A stretch of 64,000 nt of DNA, from the NCBI GenBank assembly GCA_032622095.1, contig CP136067.1, positions 174,130,556-174,194,555 of the forward strand, written 5' to 3'. Below the pieces are notes generated by a model. That model ran no database searches, had not been told where the DNA came from, and saw nothing but the letters and a program-made list of their open reading frames with translations. The translations under genes and the position numbers were made by a program. Of the stretch, positions 56,874 to 64,000 are shown in pieces; the first letter of the stretch is position 1; every line of letters begins with the position of its first letter. This DNA is from Siphonodentalium dalli. Lineage: Eukaryota > Mollusca > Scaphopoda > Gadilida > Siphonodentaliidae.

Positions 56874-56990
56874 CACAAACCTTACACACTCTTCAGTGGA
56901 AATACAACATAACACAAACCTTACACACTCTTCAGTGGAAATACAACATAACACAAACCTTACACACTCTTCAGTGGCAATACAACATAA
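56874..56990 (+). repeat. 39-bp tandem repeat (3 copies)
   Basis: The unit starting CACAAACCTTACACACTC begins at 56874, 56913 and 56952. Because 39 is 13 codons, a minus-strand frame (56811-57059, 82 codons) shows a repeated STEECVRFV peptide. The frame starts and ends in unrelated sequence, so coding is doubtful. Confidence 0.95.
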
Positions 56991-57340
56991 CCTAAGGGGT
57001 TTGTAGGCGAGGGCTGACAGCCATTTCAAATCTTCCCGTGTCTCATCACCAAACTCCAAACTTCATTCATTTGTGCGTGGGAAATGTTTTGAATATTTAG
57101 TATTGAAAGGGTTAAACTTGGAACTTGTCGTACTTCTCATATCAACTACGTATACTTTTACTACTTTAGTGTCCAGATTGATTAGATTGGAACATATTAC
57201 AACAATAGCTATGTTCGACCTCACGTACGTGTAACTTGTAACGTGTCTCGCCATTGCCAACGAAAGTCCCCTGTGACCATTCCGCATGCATGTACAGTCA
57301 AACCGTTTAGACGGGACAATATACAGGAGATAGAAGCCAA
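56991..57340. other. Unassigned stretch
   Basis: A REP-D-like phrase ATTTAGTATTGAAAGGGTTAA at about 57095 is a possible terminal scrap. Otherwise nothing was found. Confidence 0.4.
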
Positions 57341-57344
57341 TTAA

Positions 57345-57793
57345 AGAATCATAATCCCAATTACTATTTCCTTAAAATTACTATTTCCTTAGCTTCGGGG
57401 GTAAAAAATATTTGATTCGAGTCGAGCAACCCACCCACCAAAGCTCAGAGTGATCAGATATCGATTTTTGAAACATATTATGTATCACCACAGATAATTA
57501 CAGTGGCCCAGTAAAAAGTCGACGAGAAGACGGTCTCGGACCAAATTGCGGATGAAGATGGATAACTCTAAAATCAAGTGGGTTTTTTTTGTGTCAGATA
57601 TTTGACAAATCGGCAAAATTTCGTTGAATAAAATGCTGATAAATAACAGGTTTTGGGCAATTTTATACTATTGTTGACTGTGGTAGCATTATTTTTGGGC
57701 AATTAATCGATTCTGATAACTGAAGCGGCATTTCAAAAAATGTTGTTGTTGGAATTTGATGATATGTGGACCATCGAATCAGATTGAGTACCT
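57345..57793 (+). mobile_element. M3 MITE, copy d (TTAA-flanked)
   Basis: TTAA at 57341-57344 and 57794-57797. It begins AGAATCATAATCCCAATTAC and ends CAGATTGAGTACCT. It is a full-length copy with ACGGTCTCGGACCAAATTGC, GATGAAGATGGATAACTC and ACTGAAGCGGCATTTC. A short TTACTATTTCCTTA phrase near the left end is duplicated. Confidence 0.9.
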
Positions 57794-57797
57794 TTAA

Positions 57798-58689
57798 GTA
57801 TATCGGCGGTCGCACTGCATGTACGTGGACATGTCGCTTGTATTCACCACTGGATTAAAGTTTACAATTTTACAATTTACACGTACATTACGTGTGTCTG
57901 AACCTGGCTATTATCTCTGAACATTAGTCTAATATTAGTCTGAACTAATATTTGAAGCCTCATTTCTGGCAGATACAGTAGGGTAGTGCCTGTACATCTG
58001 GAATGAGGCATCTCTGAAGCCTCGTGACGCATCGACAAATCACGTTCTTTGTGTATCTTAATTGGAACCAATTAGTTTTTGCCACGCAGTTACACATCAA
58101 CATTAGTATACACAAGTCTGACTGGATTGTAAATGAATATGGATGTCTTTAACTGCGTGCATGTTCTGATCAATACACGGTTGTCAATGCATTGATGAAA
58201 CGACACAATATAGTGCATGTAAGGGATGATCAAGTTTGTTGTGTAGGCGGTAGTACAACAAAAGCAAGAGATTCGATATCAGCTCTCACATGTCCGCGAC
58301 AAATATATAATATATACTGTATATATCAAATTAATGGAGGTACTGACTAGCATGAGTGATAATTGCTTCAATGTGCGTGAAAACAATTATAATTTCGTAT
58401 TGAAATGGCAATGTATCGATCGGAATGGCATATTGAGATGCCCTACAACTTAGACAAAGCTTCAAAATCCGTCCCGATTTGTGCCCATGTCGGAGTTAGA
58501 ACCCGCGCCAAACTCGTTACAGAATTAAATGTTAGCATATGTTCAACATTTAGAGAAATATATTTATTGCAGTTCGCCAAAGATTATAGGGTCGGCACCG
58601 TAACCAATATATATTGGTACGTGTGTGTGTGCGTGCGTGCGTGCATATTATATAGTTGTTCAGGACGCGATCACACACTCGTAAATTTG
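57798..58689. other. Unassigned ~890-bp stretch
   Basis: Frames of 64-106 codons on both strands show no domains. A short (GTGC)n-like tract is near 58621-58645. Confidence 0.4.
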
Positions 58690-58870
58690 CCTGGTCATGC
58701 ATTTCGTCATAGCAAAAAAAAATAATATTTGCGATGCCAGAATATGAGCGGCAACATGCGCATATATACAGTGTATCTTTACCAGAGCTAACGACATGAG
58801 TAGTTAAATTTCTGCAGTTCCATATGTAACGGTGCTCACCTGTGTGACGAAGCTTGTGTGGCAATTGAAT
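58690..58870 (+). repeat. M7-related fragment
   Basis: GATGCCAGAATATGAGCGG, AACATGCGCATATA, CTTTACCAGAGCTAACGACA and GTAACGGTGCT parallel 16272-16375. The flanking arms are too decayed to define ends. Confidence 0.5.
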
Positions 58871-59400
58871 ACTATTTACAGGAAAATTGCGGTGGCATCG
58901 TAAGAGGTGAAACTGGAGCGGTTTTACTTCTCAAGAATGTGGCCCCACCCCATTTTCGTACGCCGTATTCCATGCCCTGTTATGAGGTACGCCGTATTCC
59001 GGCCCCTCTGTTAGGAGGTATTCGGTATTCCAAAAATACCGGTATTCGTACGCCGACCTGCCAAAAAATGAAGTTTTCATATATTTTTATGTATTCCATA
59101 TGGCTGTTAACTGGTATTCCGTATTCCACCCTCTGTGTTAAGATAAGCATTCTTGCGTTCGTGTTCTGTCACATCATTATAGCTTTCTATATCGAAATGC
59201 CAGAAAAAAAATGTCAGCCAGATATACGAGTGCATGCGGCCTTTAATGTCAACAGACTAACAAATAACCAGATGCCGATAACTCCCATCGTATCGCCTGC
59301 ATGTCCGATCGAATTACCTAATAAAAAAACCTTGACATATATCTACAGTGGACTGTTAGTATACACGCTATATAGTACACAATGTTGTGACTTTAGTTAA
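58858..59400 (+). CDS. Longest frame in the window, 180 codons, unrecognised
   Basis: It begins MAIEYYLQENCGG and contains two hydrophobic stretches, around residues 75-90 and 95-112 (ISILAFVFCHIIIAF). No known family or signal is recognised. The first third overlaps a region where TACGCCGTATTCC-type sequence recurs (58965-59130), and the start lies in an M7-related fragment. There is no visible splice context or regulatory signal. In AT-rich DNA a frame of this length can arise by chance, so this is a weak candidate listed only for completeness. Confidence 0.12.
   Translation: MAIEYYLQENCGGIVRGETGAVLLLKNVAPPHFRTPYSMPCYEVRRIPAPLLGGIRYSKNTGIRTPTCQKMKFSYIFMYSIWLLTGIPYSTLCVKISILAFVFCHIIIAFYIEMPEKKCQPDIRVHAAFNVNRLTNNQMPITPIVSPACPIELPNKKTLTYIYSGLLVYTLYSTQCCDFS
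58955..59130 (+). repeat. Degenerate GTATTCC repeats
   Basis: GTACGCCGTATTCC occurs at about 58959 and 58987, and CGGTATTCC, CGGTATTCGTACGCC, TGGTATTCCGTATTCC follow. They share a CCCTCTGTTA spacer near 59005 and 59132. The period is irregular. Confidence 0.7.
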
Positions 59401-59491
59401 ATACTAAAACACTGCTCGTGCCTTAATGTGTCATTTGTTTGAAAACCACATGCCTACCAAAAGATATTGGTTGGAAAATTAGATAAATTAA

Positions 59492-59749
59492 AGGGGTACT
59501 ACATGTACACTAAATCCGGACATGTATGGTACCATCCCCTTTTATACTCAACAGAATATATGCAAAAAAAATTACGAATTTGAGCCATGGATTATAGTGC
59601 AAAAATACAATCATGTACTCTATGAACGATGGACACAAGTGTATTTTTCACTAATCCATGGCTCAAATGTATTCATTTGTTGCATACATTCTGGTGAGTA
59701 TAAAAGAAGATGGTACCATAAATGGCCGGATTTAGTGTACAGTCCCCCT
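59492..59749. mobile_element. M4 foldback MITE, intact copy (TTAA-flanked)
   Basis: TTAA at 59488-59491 and 59750-59753. The ends are AGGGGTACTACATGTACAC and GTGTACAGTCCCCCT. The whole 258 bp folds on itself: AAATCCGG, ATGGTACCATC, TATACTCA and GAGCCATGGATTA each have inverted partners. No coding content. Confidence 0.92.
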
Positions 59750-59753
59750 TTAA

Positions 59754-60290
59754 ATGAAAGGAAATATATTTTCCAGTCTGAAATATTCAACTGCTGAAAT
59801 ATTTGTGCAGGTTTTATGACCCCCATACGCCTGCTTCAATTCACCCCTATTTCATCACATCCCTGATCGTATACTTTAAATGTGTAGTATGCCTCTTGGG
59901 GAAGGGTGGGTCTTGGTGAACATATTACGCAACAACGCCCATGCTTTGAATATCTCTTTCCAATTGACTGATCAATCGATCGGTTTTGGTTTCGTAAATC
60001 TTGTATGAGGCCAATTATACCATGCCATATTAACATGTTAACGGGGGTCTGGCTATTGGCACCAGTAGTACGCAGTACACTATTGTCGATTATCAAAGAG
60101 TTCGTTGGGCTCAATGAGCCGTGAATACTGATGGGAGAGGAGATGAAGTACTCATCGCCATGTCGCTCAATTCAGAATCCATTGAACAGACTCTGTCTAT
60201 AATGTATGTGAAAAATACCCGATATCATGCAGAGTTATGTTATGTTCACACGCTGGAAAATTAGCCTGTTAAATTCATCTGCCGTGTGCT
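59754..60290. other. Unassigned stretch
   Basis: A 92-codon minus-strand frame (59836-60114) is unrecognised. Confidence 0.4.
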
Positions 60291-60295
60291 AAGAT

Positions 60296-60525
60296 ATGAC
60301 GATGATGTTGATTTGGCTGATGCATGACGATTGGTATGATGACAATAATTGTGATGACAATACTTGTGATGATGACGATGATGGTGCGATGATGATGATG
60401 ATTGTGGTGGCGAAAACAACCATGATGGTGCGATGATGATGATGACGGTACGACGACGATAATTACGATGATGATGACGACGATAATGACGTTGTTGACG
60501 ACGACAATGACGACCGATAGGTAGT
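60296..60525 (+). repeat. Imperfect GAT/GAC trinucleotide tract
   Basis: GATGATGACGATGATG-type runs are broken by GGTGCGATGATG. The histidine-, serine- and isoleucine-rich minus-strand frames of about 90 codons are translations of this tract. Confidence 0.93.
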
Positions 60526-61343
60526 GACAACTATTTTGTAATTTGTTCGTTAACTCTTGTTTCATGTTAATTCATGGTTGAGTCATTAACGCATTCAAAA
60601 CAACACAGTAAACCTTATTTCACAACCCGGAAGGTGTCACCAACACCAATTCAAACTTAACAAAAGCCCTTGGGCTCACAGGGGGGGGGGTGCAAATTTG
60701 TTTCGAACACTAGGCGGGTCGGTGGGTTGTTTAGCAGCCCGGCTTACACATTTTTTCCTGGCCCTGTAATTTTTTTCCTAAAGTCATATTTCTTCAAAAT
60801 AATGGGACAAATTTGTTTAAGAATGCTTATATTATGTAATAGGTATGCACTTAACTCTTGGTATGGGGGGTTGAGTTCACCATCAGTTAATAATGAGGGA
60901 TGACACCAATGGGTAATAAAAAGGTCAGCTTGCTAAATGTTTTCATCAAGGATCTATCAATGCACATTGACATGGAAAGGCTCAGATTTAAATAGTTATA
61001 TTAAAAATCACTTATTCAACCTGACAAAAATGAAAACATAACACAATGATAGATTCTTCAAATAAATGTAAACTCTTCACTGAACTCTTGATTTAAAAAA
61101 AAACCATAATAAAACAACACAAAGCATTTAAAACTAATTTTGACCGATTTCAACAATATTCGGTATATGGGTCTGGAATCGCCTCTAGATGGAAGCTGTC
61201 AAATTTGAATGATTTTTATGAAACATGTGGCCACTGGCAGCCATCTTGTATTTTACACTTTGCATCACCGAATCCTTTAACACACACTGCAGAGCTTATC
61301 CCTCAACATAATATATGGAAACAATGAATGGGTACATTATATA
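60526..61343. other. Unassigned ~820-bp stretch
   Basis: It contains a run of 10 G at 60681-60690 and, near 61232, GGCCACTGGCAGCCATCTTG, related to 15888-15912. The 77-codon frame at 60670-60903 starts at the G-run and is unrecognised. Confidence 0.45.
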
Positions 61344-61374
61344 TTAACCCTTTACCCAACAGAAGGGCCCTGTG

Positions 61375-61441
61375 CCAATGCATTCTCTTATATATGCGAG
61401 TCGACCATAGGTCGCCTCGCATATATAAGAGAATGCATTGG
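61375..61441. repeat. Hairpin cassette, element D left
   Basis: 67-bp palindrome with consensus outer and inner stems. Confidence 0.95.
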
Positions 61442-61522
61442 CTTAACACATTAAAATTATAAAATTGTTAAAGAATGTAAGAAAAAATGGTAAAAAGTGT
61501 AAAAAAAAGGATTTTTTTTAGG

Positions 61523-61589
61523 CCAATGCATTCTCTTATATATGCGAGGCGACCTATGGTCGACTCGCATATATAAGAGAATGCATTGG
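61523..61589. repeat. Hairpin cassette, element D right
   Basis: 67-bp palindrome, loop CGACCTATGGTCG, fully paired. Confidence 0.95.
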
Positions 61590-61840
61590 CACAGGGCATA
61601 ACTGTAACTATCACAATGTGGTCAAGGAGCCGGTTCCAATGATACCCATATTTGTATGGTTCTATTGAGACAGACCGAAGATATTTTAGGCTGTTGAAGC
61701 TTTATTTGGCCGGTTTTGGCCGGTTTGTTGGGTAAAGGGTTAAGAAACAGATAATAACTAAGAGATATATTCCCCGCGTTATTTTTCGACTATATAAGGT
61801 TTCCTGTCATGCAAGACTTCAAAAAGTTCCAAGGTTTTGT

Positions 61841-62371
61841 ACAGGTGGAATATGATCTCTACGGGCGTTAGACAGGTGGAATATGATCTCTACGGGCGTT
61901 AGACAGGTGGAATATGATCTCTACGGGCGTTAGACAGGTGGAATATGATCTCTACGGGCGTTAGACAGGTGGAATATGATCTCTACGGGCGTTAGACAGG
62001 TGGAATATGATCGCTACGGGCGTTAGACAGGTGGAATATGATCTCTACGGGCGTTAGACAGGTGGAATATGATCTCTACGGGCGTTAGGCAGGTGGAATA
62101 TGATCTCTACATGCGTTAGACAGGTGGAATATGATCTCTACGGGCGTTAGACAGGTGGAATATGATCTCTACGGGCGTTAGACAGGTGGAATATGATCTC
62201 TACGGGTGTTAGACAGGTGGAATATGATCTCTACGGGCGTTAGACAGGTGGAATATGATCTCTACGGGCGTTAGACAGGTGGAATATGATCTCTACGGGC
62301 GTTAGACAGGTGGAATATGATCTCTACGGGCGTTAGACAGGTGGAATATGATCTCTACGGGCGTTAGACAG
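61841..62371 (+). repeat. 31-bp minisatellite (~17 copies)
   Basis: The unit runs ACAGGTGGAATATGATCTCT then ACGGGCGTTAG. Most units are identical; single changes occur near 62009 (CGCTACGG), 62089 (GGCAGG), 62110 (CATGCG) and 62205 (GGGTGTT). Such low divergence implies recent expansion. The flanks match the single-unit locus at 18553-18645. Confidence 0.97.
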
Positions 62372-62968
62372 AGTAGAGATTAATGGAGTCATGGCATGAT
62401 CTAAGTTGGACACACCCAAATGAGACCCTCTACCAACGTCCCCGACCGACTTATTAATTCTGTAAAGTTTACTTTGTATAAAAGTCGCGTGAGAAGGAGT
62501 CATGCGCGTGTCACGGAAGCCAGATAGATGAAACGCTCATATCACAGATGTTTATCAATCGTCGTTCACACAGTAGATACAACGGACAGCCAAAACATTT
62601 TATTTTCCCATGTGAGTGGAGAGTATATTTAAACCCAAGAGTGTTTCTCGTGAAACAACCGACATCAAGACGATTTTGTGTTTACTTTAATAATGCTAAT
62701 ATGAAATAGTCGTTCGAAGTTAAAAGCTATTGCATGTGCATGCATACGGAACAAGTCTTTGTGTCTAATTTGGCCTACTGTATGCACAGTTTGTTTGCCA
62801 CCAAATTATGTGATGTGTATAATGTCTCAAATATGATAGAGTCAATGACAATGTAGCTCTATTATTACTTATTTTTTATTATTTATTTTCTTGATATGCC
62901 AAATTATGTGCCACTGGAAAATAACTGCACTCCGGTTGGAAGGCAATCTAACATCGGGAGGGCTATAT
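62372..62968. other. Unassigned ~600-bp stretch
   Basis: No frame or repeat was recognised. Confidence 0.4.
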
Positions 62969-62972
62969 TTAA

Positions 62973-63081
62973 AGGGGGACTGTACACTAATTCCGGCCAT
63001 TTATGGGACCATCTCCTATTATACTCAACAGAATATATGCAACAATTTGAGCGCCATGGATTAGTGCAAATATAGATGTGC
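62973..63081 (+). mobile_element. M4 left half
   Basis: After TTAA at 62969-62972 it begins AGGGGGACTGTACACTAA and continues through TATACTCAACAGAATATATG and GCCATGGATTAGTGCAAA. The right half is not seen; the sequence passes into the 47-bp array at ATGTGCTCTGTATGG, which resembles the M4 centre ATGTGCTCTATGAACG. Confidence 0.8.
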
Positions 63082-64000
63082 TCTGTATGGATTGTTAGGC
63101 CCTGTCAGCGCTATATAACAAGATCTAATCTGTATGGATTGTTAGGCCCTGTGAGCGCTATATAACAAGATCTAATCTGTATGGATTGTTAGGCCCTGTG
63201 AGCGCTATATAACAAGATATAATCTGTATGGATTGTTAGGCCTTGTGATCGCTATATAACAAGATATAATCTGTATGGATTGTTAGGCCCTGTCAGCGCT
63301 ATATAACAAGATATAATCTGTATGGATTGTTAGGCCCTGTGAGCGCTATATAACAAGATCTAATCTGTATGGATTGTTAGGCCCTCTCAGCGCTATATAA
63401 TAAGATATAATCTGAATGGATTGTTAGGCCCTGTCAGCGCTATATAACAAGATCTAATATGGATGGATTGTTAGGCCCTGTGAGCGCTATATAACAAGAT
63501 CTAATCTGTATGGATTGTTAGGCCATGTGAGCGCTATATAACAAGATCTAATCTGTATGGATTGTTAGGCCCTGTCAGCGCTAACTAGATCTAATCTGTA
63601 TGGATTGTTAGGCCATGTGAGCGCTATATAACAAGATCTAATCTGTATGGATTGTTAGGCCCTGTCAGCGCTATATAACAAGATCTAATCTGTATGGATT
63701 GTTAGGCCCTGTCAGCGCTATATAACAAGATCTAATATGTATGGAATGTTAGGCCCTGTCAGCGCTATATAACAAGATCTAATCTGTATGGATTGTTATG
63801 CCCTGTGAGCGCTATATAACAAGATCTAATCTGTATGGATTGTTAGGCCCTGTCAGCGCTATATAACAAGATATAATATGTATGGATTGTTAGCCCCTGT
63901 CAGCACTATATAACAATATATAATATGTATGGATTGTTAGGCCCTGTCAGCGCTATATAACAAGATCTAATCTGTATGGAATATTAGGCCCTGTGAGCTC
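63082..64000 (+). repeat. 47-bp minisatellite, continues past the window end
   Basis: About 19.5 units of TCTGTATGGATTGTTAGGCC then CTGTCAGCGCTATATAACAAG and ATCTAA. Variation is mainly TCAGCG versus TGAGCG and ATCTAA versus ATATAA. One unit near 63580 has lost six bases (GCTAACTAG). The AGCGCT and ATATAACA parts make small palindromes. No frame. Confidence 0.97.

Larger units (their letters stand above)
61348..61739. mobile_element. Hairpin element D, TTAA-flanked (piggyBac-like MITE)
   Basis: TTAA at 61344-61347 and 61740-61743. The ends CCCTTTACCCAACA and TGTTGGGTAAAGGG are perfect inverted repeats. Two hairpin cassettes (61375-61441, 61523-61589). It is nearly identical to element C apart from a short A-rich insertion and a duplicated TTGGCCGGTT near the right end. 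Confidence 0.94.

Noticed and set aside
60261-60565. Histidine/serine-rich frames of 89-96 codons
   Set aside because: Translations of the GAT/GAC trinucleotide tract with no conserved flanks.

Overview
This window reads as repeat-dominated nuclear DNA of a eukaryote, most likely a marine invertebrate animal. A mollusc is my low-confidence guess, from the style of the interspersed repeats (short ACGG-rich tails, 'agtttggtgaaaatcgg'-type units). The DNA is AT-rich, has no operon-like gene packing, and I found no open reading frame that I recognise as a protein. The longest uninterrupted frame is 180 codons and looks fortuitous. I found no convincing tRNA, rRNA, CRISPR array or bacterial-type promoter. 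The annotation is therefore almost entirely of mobile elements, tandem arrays and palindromes.

Layout. 1-5.2 kb: nested small inverted-repeat elements, including two near-identical hairpin elements, an 8-bp-duplication palindrome and a SINE-like insert. 5.9-8.8 kb: a tandem array of 154/163-bp monomers organised as a seven-monomer higher-order repeat. 8.9-11.2 kb: three copies of one interspersed repeat, two of them tandemly duplicated. 11.3-20.8 kb: MITE-like elements, diverged dispersed repeats and GC-skewed palindromic repeats. 20.8-38.8 kb: an uninterrupted satellite of about 18 kb with a 32-bp monomer and variant-defined domains. 38.9-44.4 kb: TTAA-flanked elements inserted in a degenerate repeat cluster, then an inverted-duplicate repeat pair (43.4 and 47.8 kb) with a GA microsatellite between. 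48.3-50 kb: three palindromic or long-inverted-repeat structures, one with perfect 100-bp arms. 50.9-52.8 kb: a 68-bp minisatellite grown from the end of a TTAA element and interrupted by a LINE-like fragment. 53-59.8 kb: more foldback elements. 60-64 kb: a trinucleotide tract, another hairpin element, a 31-bp minisatellite and a 47-bp minisatellite that runs off the window.

Three themes connect the pieces. First, at least six sequence families end at TTAA on one or both sides, several with CCCTTT ends, as expected for non-autonomous piggyBac-like (or other TTAA-targeting) elements; no transposase gene is present. Second, one 67-bp hairpin cassette sits inside several elements whose outer ends differ, and its stem is kept through compensatory base changes. 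Third, three minisatellites appear to have grown out of dispersed elements, because unexpanded copies of the same sequence exist elsewhere in the window. All family assignments come from reading the sequence only; no database search was run.
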